Part shown: one piece after another, positions 1 to 9,156 of the stretch | How the letters are laid out: each line of letters starts with the position of its first letter | How positions within the stretch are numbered: position 1 is the first letter of the stretch | Origin: Cudoniella acicularis | Lineage: Eukaryota; Ascomycota; Leotiomycetes; Helotiales; Helotiaceae | DNA: 28,135 nucleotides | Reading direction: 5' to 3' | Assembly (NCBI GenBank): GCA_013054445.1 | Contig: JAAMPI010000686.1 | Coordinates: 1 to 28,135, forward strand | The notes under the pieces: generated by a model | What the model was told of the DNA's origin: nothing | What the model saw: only the letters and a program-made list of their open reading frames with translations | Database searches by the model: none | Translations under genes and position numbers: made by a program

Positions 1-35
1 GTGTAGGACAGGTCACGTGAACCAACTCCGTGACA
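1..35 (+). mobile_element. 3' end of an LTR cut by the window edge
   Basis: The sequence ends in CGTGACA at position 35, after a CACGTG at 14-19. This is the same terminal layout (CACGTG, short spacer, CGTGACA) as the four solo LTRs further in and the LTR ending at 27341. The start lies outside the window, so neither length nor target duplication can be checked. It may be a solo LTR or part of a longer element. Confidence 0.4.
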
Positions 36-84
36 GAGAGTACTACTTGATTTGCACTGCTTGCGTACGCTGTGACATATATAG

Positions 85-219
85 GTTCTTGGCAACCCGT
101 GGGGTATACCCACCTACCCGTGGGTCTACCCGTAGATAGGTACTCGTACATGGGTATACCCGCGGGTAGGAGTAACTCTCCTTACTCCTACCCACGGGTA
201 CCTATCGAGTAGCCTAGGG
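85..219. repeat. Repeat copy with an inserted hairpin (shared with 8407-8465)
   Basis: Positions 85-119 match 8407-8440 almost base for base, and 188-216 match 8435-8464. In this copy the two halves are separated by about 74 extra nucleotides lying between two CTACCC direct repeats. The extra stretch holds a perfect hairpin: arms 164-175 and 182-193 (12 bp each) around the 6-nt loop CTCTCC, extendable outwards with few mismatches. The family is rich in GGGTACCC-like words, also seen at the ends of the element at 16612-16831. Confidence 0.6.
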
Positions 220-227
220 AGAGATAG

Positions 228-745
228 AATAAGGAACCGAAAAAGGATCAATACGCTCCAGACACTAACGAAAAAGAGACCAGTGAGCTTGGAAAGGAAG
301 TGCTTGACAACGAAGGCGTGAATAGCCTCTACTAGGAACATTTGCTAGAGTATGAACTAACAATACTACGCCACCTTTTCCTTAAGGAAATGGAAAACGT
401 CGAGCCAAGATGGATCAAAGAATTAGAGAAAGGCGCTGATAAAGCTGATTTTGAAGAGCCGGTTCAGAACTACGACAACAGCTGGCGTACATTTAAGATT
501 GCACCTTGGCTCGATGCACAGGAGGAGGGCAAGAAGTGGAGTTTAAGAAGGTATTTTCTTGAGTAGGCTTGGGTTGATGGCAATTCGAAGTCTCGCTGAG
601 CTCACTTGACAACAAGAAGTCTGAGAGGATGGTCAAGGAGCAATATTGCTCGATTGACGGTTTTAGGAAACAACACAACCAGCGTGTCGATGTCTTCTTG
701 GCAGAAAGGAAAGAGAAGTATTTGACATCAGATGTCGTTACTTAA
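228..745 (+). pseudogene. Decayed protein-coding gene, unrecognised
   Basis: Frame 3 is open from 228 to about 564 apart from one TAG at 333-335. That TAG is a likely RIP product of CAG, since the codons on both sides read smoothly (...VNSLY, stop, EHLLEYEL...). After about 565 the coding-like text moves to another frame (reading ...SLSSLDNKKSERMVKEQ...) and ends at a TAA at 743-745. Together this is about 170 charged, Trp- and Glu-rich codons with non-random composition on a non-AT-rich background. I do not recognise the family. It could be a host gene fragment or a transposon ORF. One premature stop plus one frameshift make it non-functional as it stands. No start ATG is visible. Confidence 0.45.
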
Positions 746-1530
746 CACTCCAAAAATTTACTTTTGCATTTCCTCTCCCAAGTGAGTTTCAATTTCAACT
801 TGTGCCCCCCTTCCCGCCCGAAAGGGTCCGAACCTCCACCTCCATCTCCACCTCTATCCAAACACGTGCTCCCCCTTCTCTTTTTAGGAGGGGCAACTAA
901 AAGAATTGCACTTTGAACTACACCATATCTATCTGTATAGGACTATATATACACGTATGACTCCGAAGAGAAGCGTGACTTAAAGGTATTCTATTGTTTG
1001 CTAGCTTTCTTTATCTTGTAAATAGATGCGTTCGCGGATCTTTCACTTAAGTAAAGCTTAAAGCTTAGGGGATGCGAAGCCTGAGGCGTAGGCTAGTTTA
1101 ATAAATTATTTTTTAATAACTTTATCTTATTAAATTATATTCAAATGATATTAATATTTCTCTATACTTAGAGAAAGTTTTTATAAATTTAAAATCAATT
1201 ATATATCGTGAAAATAAGAGGAATAAAGTATGTGTATACCTAAAGTGGTCGGCGCTTGACTACTCAAAAGGAGCTGGGAGTAAGTGGTATTCTGCTTCTG
1301 GGAGCCTCGCAAGAAAAGAACCGCAGTGCAAGCGACGGAAGGATTCCCTATTGACATCCTATGTAGAGCCGTTGGGGCTTCAGTTGCTAGACTAGTCCTC
1401 TACGTCCAAGGTCTAAACGCCATCACAGCCGAGGCAGCAGCCGACGAGAACCTTAAGCCAACCAGGACCAATTCTCATCTCATCTCCTTCAAAATTAATC
1501 TAGTGTTCTAGAAATCCTTACGGTGTCGCA
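746..1530. other. No gene seen; AT-rich RIP-like stretch
   Basis: About 780 bp between the decayed gene and the first solo LTR. 785-900 is C/T-rich with a CACGTG at 863-868. 1095-1230 is very AT-rich with TA-rich words, as in RIP-mutated repeats. A 75-codon open stretch (1284-1511) has an AT-biased end, no ATG start and no recognisable motif, and I do not call it a gene. Confidence 0.5.
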
Positions 1531-1807
1531 TGTAACGTTCTGTTATCACGTGAGATCTCGATGTCACGTGAACGGGGTTTACTTAGCCTTGGAAGCGTCA
1601 AGCAGGTTCTGATAGAGCGTTATCCTAATCAAGTGATGATATTAGAATATGAGTTAAGCACACGCTCTAACATAGGAAAACTATATGGCTATATAGGTCG
1701 TGGTAGTGGTGACGAGGGACCGAGATGTCGACAGGCCGACGAGCTCACCTCGTCCCTTCGGCCCCTCGGCCCCCTCGTGACTGATCACATGATCTCGGGT
1801 CGTGACA
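1531..1807 (+). mobile_element. Solo LTR, copy A, with 5-bp target duplication TCGCA
   Basis: The 277-bp unit begins TGTAACGTTCTG and ends GTCGTGACA, the TG...CA ends of an LTR. It is flanked by the perfect direct repeat TCGCA (1526-1530 and 1808-1812). The 5' half aligns with the copies at 11840, 14918 and 17946: paired CACGTG near the start, the GAGTTAAGCACA core, then AGGAAAACTATATGGCTATA, which looks like a TATA region. The segment from about 1703 to 1785 is GC-rich and does not align with the other copies. No internal retrotransposon sequence is attached, so it is a solo LTR left by LTR-LTR recombination. Open reading frames inside it are incidental. Confidence 0.88.
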
Positions 1808-1812
1808 TCGCA

Positions 1813-3075
1813 CTGGTGGAGCTTACTCGAGTGCGGGCTAGCGCTAATTGCCGCCTTTTTGCCAACCCTCTGCTTCCTCTTCACCCACTTCAGCATCTAA
1901 TCCGCCGTCAACAGCGTACGAAGTGTCTTTTCTCTGCGCTCTCTGAGCTCAGGAGCGCGGTCGGCGTACGATCACCCCACGCAGACCGAGTCGGGAGTTT
2001 ACACTGACATAGAATCTGCTCGTTCAGATGCCTCGCAGGCGAACGTGCTTAAGGGTGCAAAAGGCAGTGGGGAATCGTAGCGTTATGCTATGTAGGATCT
2101 CTGACTGTGGCACGGTCAAAACAGTGTAGCTAGATGAGTGGCTAGCTTTTGCATAATACTTGGGGGACATATAGTTTTTGTTAGAAGGGTATAGCCGTAG
2201 TACGCGGTATATAGTATATAGAAGATATATCTATATAGTCGTCGGTAGGCGGCTAAGGTGGACGGCGGAAGAAGAGTCGACTGTTAGGTCGAGAGTGACT
2301 CAAGTATGTGGAATGATAATATGATTTTGACTTAAAGACTTATCTATCTACAAAGGGGTGAGCAGACTATATATACTACAAGTGTAGTTACTAGAAGCTT
2401 CTATAACTTAGAAATCAAAGCTTATAAATCAAAGAACAACCTAGAAGATTCTACTAAGGTTTAAACCTTAGGCTTAGAATAGTGCTTATTACCTAATAAT
2501 GAAACAAAACAAGTGGTCAATAGCAAGAAGAAGCGAAGCTACATTTCAGTCCTTTTAAATTAACTTCACAGTAATAACGTGTTGATACTTTGAAGTGCTG
2601 TGTGACACTTTATGTGCATGGAGCACCTGATTAGAAAAAGGGGGGACTGGCACATGTGGCTGCTTTTGAAACTATACTTTTGGTAAATATAGACTTACAG
2701 GCGTAGTTCTAAGACTTAAAAGCGCTTTCTGCCGATCGACCACTCCCCTGTAATCGACCGTCCGGGGAGGGGGGGCGATTGAGTCTTTCCTAAACTTTTA
2801 CTAGGTCGGGTATTACCTATCGAGGCCCTGGGTTAAACCCGAACTACCCCATGCCCAGGTCTAATAGCCGCCGCTTTTTTTTTAAAAAAAAAAAAGGGTT
2901 CCACAAATATAGTAAAATCACGTGATCTATGATATAACTATGAGTGCGGATGATTATCTCAAAATTTAATATATAATCGCAAAATATTAAATATTTAAGT
3001 AAAATTAATAGTTCTTAATTTTAATAATTAATAAGCTTTTTTCTAAATCAGTAAGCCAGCTTATTATAGGTCTAG
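1813..3075. other. Intergenic, AT-rich; no gene seen
   Basis: About 1.26 kb between solo LTR A and the membrane-protein gene. 1813-2010 is GC-balanced and may be the other side of the sequence interrupted by LTR A. 2160-2520 has many TATA and CTA words. 2735-2870 is a GC-rich island with a 7-G run. 2873-2895 is a T9/A12 near-palindrome, and a CACGTG lies at 2920-2925. 2950-3060 is strongly AT-rich. I see no coding signal on either strand. Confidence 0.5.
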
Positions 3076-5223
3076 CTAATTCGGCGGAGAACTTTCATGA
3101 TCCCTCTTTCCACTCATCTCAACGATCTCCTCAGCAGCCTCTTGCTTATTTGGCAGATCCTTAGTCACCGATGCAATCGAAACAACCTCCACTAGTGTAT
3201 GATGTCCAGCACGCAATGGTTCCAAGTTCCGTATATCCACCACAACCTCCTGCTCTCCCGTATGTCCTTCTTCACTCGCAGGATTATGATCCTTCCCACC
3301 TTCCACACCACCCTTCACCGACAACGCCTTCAACGGAATCTGCGAACTGGACGTCTTAACCAACTCCTCCCCCTCCTCTTCTCCATCCTTCTGCCCAGAA
3401 AGCTTTTGCTTCAGCAACCGATTTCGGAAACGTCCCACCACCAACCTCGCCATCGTCTCCTCCTTTTTCTTCTCCTTCTCATTCTCCTTCTCCTTCTCTT
3501 CAGTCTCCTTCATCCTCTCCCGCTTACACATACTACACTTACAAACCGGATGACTTTCCGCCCTCTCCTTCGCCCACGCTTTCTCAATATCGTTACCACT
3601 CTTCTGGGACATACCAGGCGTGTCATGCCACCATTCTGCGAAACGCTTCATCGTTATCCTGACTGTCCAGAAGGCGCCTCGAGTGCTATACCATGCGTGG
3701 ATAAAAGGACCCGCGATTTCGAAGAAGAAAAGCTCAACTCTTCTCCGTACTGTGAATTCTTTGTTTTCGGAATGACGAGGTCGATCGACTTTGGAATACT
3801 TGAAGAAATTCCATATCGAGGTCAGGATAATGAGGGTGGTGTCCAGCCAGGCTTCGCAGTATCGATCAATAACCGTAGCGATGAGCACAAGCGCGGCACC
3901 AACCCACGTTGCCCAAGCACCAACCGCATCGCTGTGCTCGCTAACAGGTATATACTGGACCACGAATTCGTTGGCGATAATCATCGAGACGAAGAAAGGA
4001 GGACAAAGTATCGTCGTCAACATCGCCGTCAAGAAAAACCAAGTAGCAGTACACTTCGCATAAAAATAGCGAAACCTCTTCCAAAGCGTCATTTTTGTAT
4101 CGGGATTCTCCCAATGGAATTTCTTGAGCAAAGCAGTCTCGCGCTCTCCTTCAAATAAAACAACGATCCAATCCCTGGCATCAGCGTTCAGCACTCGAAA
4201 AATCGCGTTCCGGACTTCTTCTTGGCTCCAGCGACTACCTAGGATTCCAATGATGCCGCTAATGACGATGAACGCCATGGAGAGGAAACTTATAGCCCAA
4301 AATGTCACGAAGCTGCCGTCCCTTAATATGTTTTCTGCGAAGCGGTGGCCGAGATAGGGGACCATGTTGGCAGACTCTCGCATTGGTGCATCCGGGCTGA
4401 GAAGGGCGCAGAAATCAATGCAATTGCAGGATTTATAGCCATTGTATGTGAAGAAGAAGGGTTCAAGTTTATTCAGACACTCTTCGCTTTTCGTGCAGCT
4501 TGCAAATGAGGGTATGATGTCAAAAGATGCTCCACGGAGAACGGTGTACAAGCTGCAGATTAAGCCGGCGAATATTAGGATTCCCCAGTAGATGATGATG
4601 CTTTGCGCGCGGTATTCTCGGACGGTGGTTGACCACATTAGAATTGGAGTGAGCATGATTCCAGATGCTGTGAGGATGGGGAAAATGCCGAAGAAATCCA
4701 CATCCCCGAAAGGCTTCGAAGTCTCGCTATTCCAGCCCGTTTCATTAAATCTTGATAAACCTCCACCTTCACTCCCCCATTGAAAATTGGTCACGAGCGC
4801 AAGGAGATGTATCGCAGCTGTAGCTGAATAAGTCATGGCTGTCCCTAGCGCCGCGACGGAAATCCACACATGTCTCCGGAAGACGAGCGAGAATACCATG
4901 AGCACGTAGAATAATATCCGGGAAAGGGTGTCGTATTGGCCGCTGAGGGGGTAGACGCATCGTATGCCGATTTTGAAAGTGTTAGGGTCGAAAAGAGCTT
5001 CTGTGAGCGCGAAAGCGAGGGCGGTGGTGTTGTCTGATGCGTTGAATGTGAGGGATGCGAGGTCATTGTCGAAGAGTGAAAGGCTCAGTCCTTGGTCGTA
5101 GTTGTTACCTTGATAGACCGATGCGTTGGAGCTAAGATTGATGAATAGCGATCTTTGGTCGAAGAGCGAGCCGTTCCGCCAACCGTTCAAGTATAATGTG
5201 GACTCATTCGCAGTGAGAGCCAT
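3076..5223 (-). CDS. Multi-pass membrane protein, fungal, function unknown
   Basis: A single-exon gene of 715 aa when started at the first ATG (5223). The frame stays open a little further upstream but offers no other ATG. The first 100 residues are hydrophilic with several N-glycosylation sites (NES, NGS, NLS, NAS, NTT), suggesting an extracytoplasmic N-terminus. Hydrophobic segments follow near residues 102-117, 119-145, 176-196, 207-229, 305-329, 392-419, 433-452 and 460-475. A loop near residues 252-282 holds six cysteines, including CNC and DFC, likely disulfide-bonded. The C-terminal 200 residues are cytosolic in character, with a CKCSMC cysteine cluster and a long Lys/Glu-rich, coiled-coil-like stretch. 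I know of no enzymatic motif here and cannot name the family. It could be a channel- or receptor-like protein. Base composition is normal and the frame is undamaged, so the gene appears functional. Confidence 0.85.
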   Translation of the reverse strand: MALTANESTLYLNGWRNGSLFDQRSLFINLSSNASVYQGNNYDQGLSLSLFDNDLASLTFNASDNTTALAFALTEALFDPNTFKIGIRCVYPLSGQYDTLSRILFYVLMVFSLVFRRHVWISVAALGTAMTYSATAAIHLLALVTNFQWGSEGGGLSRFNETGWNSETSKPFGDVDFFGIFPILTASGIMLTPILMWSTTVREYRAQSIIIYWGILIFAGLICSLYTVLRGASFDIIPSFASCTKSEECLNKLEPFFFTYNGYKSCNCIDFCALLSPDAPMRESANMVPYLGHRFAENILRDGSFVTFWAISFLSMAFIVISGIIGILGSRWSQEEVRNAIFRVLNADARDWIVVLFEGERETALLKKFHWENPDTKMTLWKRFRYFYAKCTATWFFLTAMLTTILCPPFFVSMIIANEFVVQYIPVSEHSDAVGAWATWVGAALVLIATVIDRYCEAWLDTTLIILTSIWNFFKYSKVDRPRHSENKEFTVRRRVELFFFEIAGPFIHAWYSTRGAFWTVRITMKRFAEWWHDTPGMSQKSGNDIEKAWAKERAESHPVCKCSMCKRERMKETEEKEKENEKEKKKEETMARLVVGRFRNRLLKQKLSGQKDGEEEGEELVKTSSSQIPLKALSVKGGVEGGKDHNPASEEGHTGEQEVVVDIRNLEPLRAGHHTLVEVVSIASVTKDLPNKQEAAEEIVEMSGKRDHESSPPN

Positions 5224-6054
5224 CGCGATGTGTTCCACAATGACTACCGATAAAAATACAACACCATAGAAATTAAAATGGTGGAAAGAACGCCAGCTTC
5301 ATAGAATGTAAAGCTAAATCAAAGTGTAGAAAAGACTTTTCCGTAGAAAATACACCCCCAACCTAAAAATAAAGAGATCAGTAATTTAAGGAGGAGGCTG
5401 CCGCGTACGGGACGGGCCACTCTTGACAAAGGACAGAGATTGGTGGAATTTACGACTGGTGATCATTTTTGAGAGATGGGATTGGATGCGGGAATCGGGG
5501 TTTATCTGAATGAGGTTACACCGTTACAGCCCTGTCTACGGGCAGGGAACAAATTCTCAAAAGGGGAAAAATTGGGGGCGGAAACTCGATGCCGTGATGC
5601 CCCGGACTCGGGTGATTGAGCACTGACTTGGTCTTTTTACTCTCCGGCTGGATATTTTCCTTTTCGCTGCACGTTCAAATATATAAATTGGCACGTAAAG
5701 AAAGAAACATAAGACCAAAAAGGTTCAAAAAGCAGTACTCCGTATAAAGCGTCGAAGAAGAGAGAGTTAAGGAAGAAAGAAAGATTAAACGGCTACGAAA
5801 ACATGCCAAAAGTAAAAATTTCATTGCAAATTCAGAATGCTTCTACCAACTGCTCAACCGCTCGAGCAGCAGGTATGGACCCCCAAAAAGGGCATTCTAT
5901 AAATACCCAGCAAAAGATTCCTAACACGACCCTATTCCGGGGTACATATTCCAATACTACACCCAAAACTCCAAGCGCTAAATGCCCAGAGTGACCACAG
6001 CAGCCCATTATTACAATATATACACTCTCTCCCATTCGCCTTTCCTTTGTACAC
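5224..6054. promoter_or_regulatory. Promoter region of the membrane protein and 3' flank of the phosphodiesterase
   Basis: This spacer lies 5' of the membrane-protein gene (-) and 3' of the phosphodiesterase gene (-). It has normal composition and no repeat that I can see. A TATATAAA-like box lies near 5679 on the plus strand, followed by a purine-rich stretch and an ATG at 5803 in a good A-at-minus-3 context. That frame gives only 63 codons with no recognisable motif, and it overlaps the likely 3' UTR of the phosphodiesterase, so I do not call it a gene. Confidence 0.4.
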
Positions 6055-8021
6055 TCACGAACCCTCCTCACCACCTTCCCCCTTCCCCTTCGAACCAACA
6101 ACATCCCCCCACCACTCCTTAACCTCATCCAACTTCCCCTGAAACCAACTCAAGAAGTCCTTCTCTTCCTCACTCATCCCACTTCCAGGCACCACGGGCC
6201 GATCCGCATTCGAATCCCCTGTCACCGGGTCGACGCCAACCATTTGAGGTGGTTGTTCGGGATTAGATGGGTTAGGGTTTTCGATTGGGGAGATGGAGAT
6301 GACGGCGTCTGCTTCGGCGGTTGAAGTGGGTGATGGTATGTGTGGGGATGAGGGTGGGGAGAAGGGAGCTGCTGAAGCTGGGGCGGGTGCTGAGGAGGAT
6401 AAAGGTGGATCGGCGGGCTCTTCGGGTGTTGCTTCTGGGGAGTGGAGACCGATTGTGGAGAGTGGGAGGCGGAGGGTGCCATTGTTGGGCTTCGGGGTTA
6501 GGCCGAGGGAGTCGCACACTATGTTATATACTTCTATATTCTCTGCAAATTGTGTTAGAAATGTAGAATGTGGAAGGAAAAGACAAAAGATGACTTACGG
6601 AAAGGCTCCACACGACTATTTGGCGCATGAGGGAATGCAGGGCCCCGTGCAACGAAAATAGCTCTCATCAAAGGATGTTCATGATCATACCCGTGAAGGC
6701 CACGAGGATGATACTGAATTCCCTTCTCAATGCCTTCCGCCACATTAAATTCCTCTTTAGTAACGATTGCCCAGCCTGTTTTCGGAATAATCCACAAGGG
6801 AGCAATACGTTCATTCTTGGAGAAGTGATACCGTTCTGGCATATTGACATCGCGAAGATAGACTTCGTAATTGGGATTTTTGGCTGCTTCTTTGGCAAGG
6901 GTGTCGTAGAGAGATTGTAGATGAGACGGATCTTTAGGTCGGAGACCATAGAGAGGCCAGCCATCCATGTGTTCAATCAATGAAGTGTCAATGATATCTT
7001 CCAGCTGTATTAGACGGTGTGTATCTGTTGTCGCCATGCCATGATCCGAAACAACAACCACATTGACAATTCCAGTCAAATTTCGTGCGTCAAGACCCTT
7101 GAAAAGCAAGTCAAGCATGTTATCGACATTGTTAATGGTCGTTTTAATTTCCGTGCTGTTCGGGCCGTAAAGATGGCCATCCTGATCCACATTCGGGACA
7201 TAAGCAGCAATAAGCTGAGGCCTCATATCAATCACTTCCGCCAACTCATTCCCCTGCCCCGGTTTATCCAATAACTCCAATACTCGATCGACCTTCTTTG
7301 TCAATGGCTCTTTCCCATTAAATTTATCCAAAAAGGCGGGCTCCACTTCCATAATATGTGCTTCACTTCCAGGCCACATATGAATCGCAGTCCGAATTCC
7401 CTGCTTCTCAGCTGTAACCCAAAGAGGTTCGCCACCCCACCACTTCGGCTGCATCGCTGTAGGATTCGTATAAAAGAACTCCTCTTGAAGTTCCTTGTCC
7501 CAAAATGTATTCCCGACAACGCCATGCGACTCGGGGTATAGACCAGTAACCAGGGTATAATGATTCGGAAACGTAACGGAGGGAAAACTCGGATTCATAT
7601 AAACAGGCGAAACACCCTCCTCAATAAAAGCGTTAAGCCGGGGCGTAATCCCCCTCTTCAAAAAATCCGCCCGGAAGCCATCAAGGCTTATAAGGATAGT
7701 CGTAGGCGCAAAGAGCGCGGTGCCGTTACTCAAAATCTTTTGATCCAACTTTGTGCCCTTGCGATTGAGGGATAACTTGTAGGCAACCAGCACCAGGATG
7801 GAAAACCCGACAGCAATCAAGAGATGTATGAAGCACCACATGCGCCATCTCCTCCTTCTTTGCGCTTTCTCGTCGTGTAAACCGCGAAGTCCCCGTCGAT
7901 CAATCTCATCACTGCCCTCCGTCTCGCTGCTATCCCCCGTCACACTTCCTTCCTTCATGCCTCCCTCCTCCATCTCATACATCAACTCCCCATCCTCTCC
8001 ATGCTCAGCATCACTCAACAA
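6055..8021 (-). CDS. Type I phosphodiesterase / nucleotide pyrophosphatase, type II membrane protein
   Basis: Two exons, 6599-8021 and 6055-6542, joined across a 56-nt intron (GTAAGT donor, CTAAC branch site, TTTGCAG acceptor). The joined reading PFQNIEVYN...LGLTPKPNNGT is the family's C-terminal signature. The length is about 636 aa. Counting from 8021, there is an acidic cytosolic tail, an RRRRWR stop-transfer motif, one membrane helix (61-81) and the alkaline-phosphatase-fold domain from about 107. Metal and catalytic residues are in place: Asp114 in ISLDGF, nucleophile Thr150 in SVTFPNH, Asp281 and His283 in DQDGHLYGP, Asp326-His327 in SDHGM, and His443 in GLHGYDHEHP. Expected role: hydrolysis of nucleotide phosphodiester or pyrophosphate bonds at the outer face or in the secretory lumen, as in yeast Npp1/Npp2. 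The tail after PNNGT is Pro/Ser-rich and probably not catalytic. The start is uncertain: 8021 is a TTG, the next in-frame ATG is 13 codons on, and the frame is open further upstream (see the microsatellite entry). Confidence 0.92.
6543..6598 (-). other. Intron of the phosphodiesterase gene
   Basis: 56 nt on the minus strand: GTAAGT at 6598-6593, a TTCTAACA branch motif, and ATTTGCAG ending at 6543. It is a phase 1 intron: the split codon C|AG restores Gln within the conserved PF-QNIEVYN reading. Without splicing, the frame ends within a few codons and the PNNGT motif is lost. Confidence 0.9.
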
Positions 8022-8073
8022 TTGTGCTTTCTTCCTACTCCTCCTTTCCTTCCTCTCCCTCCTCTTCTCCTTC

Positions 8074-8076
<3 letters not shown>

Positions 8077-8113
<37 letters not shown>

Positions 8114-8120
8114 CCCCCCC
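8077..8120. repeat. (CT)17 microsatellite and C8 run at the 5' end of the phosphodiesterase gene
   Basis: 8077-8110 is 17 perfect CT units and 8113-8120 is eight Cs. On the minus strand this reads (GA)n, which would encode alternating Arg/Glu. The phosphodiesterase frame is open through it (reading ...RKKAQLLSDAEHGEDGEL...) up to a TAA at 8150-8148, but it contains no ATG. An ATG at 8137-8135 is out of frame by exactly the amount that one fewer CT unit, or one more C, would correct. Confidence 0.85.
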
Positions 8121-8406
8121 TCTCTGTCCGTGCTCATCGGCTACGGATTACCGGGAGGGAATCCGGAAGCGGTTGAGGCTTAGTGTAGCGCTAGTGGCTT
8201 TGACTTTACCTTCTTCCTCTTAGGGGCGTAGGGGGCTGACATTTTAAAATTAATGGCCCACTTAGTACGACGACGAGAGAGAACATACGAAGGAGGAAAG
8301 GGAGGGATAGATGGAGTAGGTGTGCCACGTGTACACGTGTACAAGGCCTACCACGCGCACAAGAATAATTAAAAGATATAAAAAGTATATCTTCATTTTT
8401 ATATGA

Positions 8407-8465
8407 GTTCTTGGCAATCCGTGGGTATACCCACCTACCCACGTGTACCCATCGAGCAGCCTAGG
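8407..8465. repeat. Repeat copy shared with 85-219
   Basis: 59 bp nearly identical to 85-119 joined directly to 194-217. This copy lacks the roughly 74-nt hairpin-bearing stretch present at the left edge. Differences are mostly C/T transitions. It lies inside the divergent promoter spacer. No terminal inverted repeats or target duplication could be delimited. Confidence 0.6.
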
Positions 8466-9156
8466 TAAGGCCCAAACATCTGGTCCCGATAACCCCATGT
8501 GTGGCAAATAATGCTTCTTCGTTTCTTCTGGGGTTTGCTCTGACATTGGAGAAGCGTTTCAGCGATTTGACAGGCGAAAGGCTACTTGACACTCACTAAC
8601 TACGTTATTGATTAAAATATTTTTAAAAAACCTCTTAAATCTCTTAATTATATCATGAAAAATTTTAAGTGCTTAATAATTCCTTTAAAAAGTCGTAGAT
8701 AAGAAAATGATATCGAGGTAAGCCTTTTTCAAGCCACGTAAACGATATTCAAGAGGATATTGTTTGTTCTACGTTGGATTCAGTTAGCCCCAACCTGCGA
8801 ATCATAACCAAATCCAGAGCTTGTTTTGGCGTTGCAATGAGACATGAATCAAGGATATGGCATATCCGTGTGGCTAAGTGCTAAGTTAGTTGGTATTGCC
8901 TTGACTAACGTTGGTTGACAATTTCTAAACCGGCCCAGCTGACCCCTTTATGCTAAGCGACTCGTCGCGACGTCGCCGCGATTGGGGCGCTGAAGTACTG
9001 GGAGTGGAATGGGGCATACCAACAAACAAGGACAACTGCGCCACCAAATAACCGCCAACGACAGCGGCTTTCGAAAACTTTATCATCTGTCCAACAAGCC
9101 TTGCTTCGCTACTTTTTTGCGTCGACACAAGTGCTAAGAAAGCACCTGATACCATC

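Larger units (their letters stand above)
8022..9156. promoter_or_regulatory. Divergent promoter spacer between phosphodiesterase and F-box genes
   Basis: The two flanking genes are transcribed away from each other, so both promoters should lie here. The spacer holds the CT microsatellite (8077-8110), a GTACACGTGTAC palindrome at 8332-8343 and a repeat shared with the left edge (8407-8465). An AT-rich RIP-like block follows at about 8600-8720, then normal sequence up to the F-box gene. No convincing TATA box or other gene was seen. Confidence 0.5.

Noticed and set aside
1561..2007. 148-codon open frame
   Set aside because: Begins inside solo LTR A and runs through its target duplication, so it is an accident of the insertion.
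3199..4158. Long plus-strand open frame opposite the membrane-protein gene
   Set aside because: It mirrors the minus-strand coding frame; its low-complexity Leu/Arg/His-rich text follows from the Lys/Glu-rich antisense codons.
5803..5994. 63-codon open frame on the plus strand with a TATA-like box upstream
   Set aside because: Short, no recognisable motif, and lies over the likely 3' UTR of the phosphodiesterase on the other strand. Chance is the simpler explanation without transcript data.
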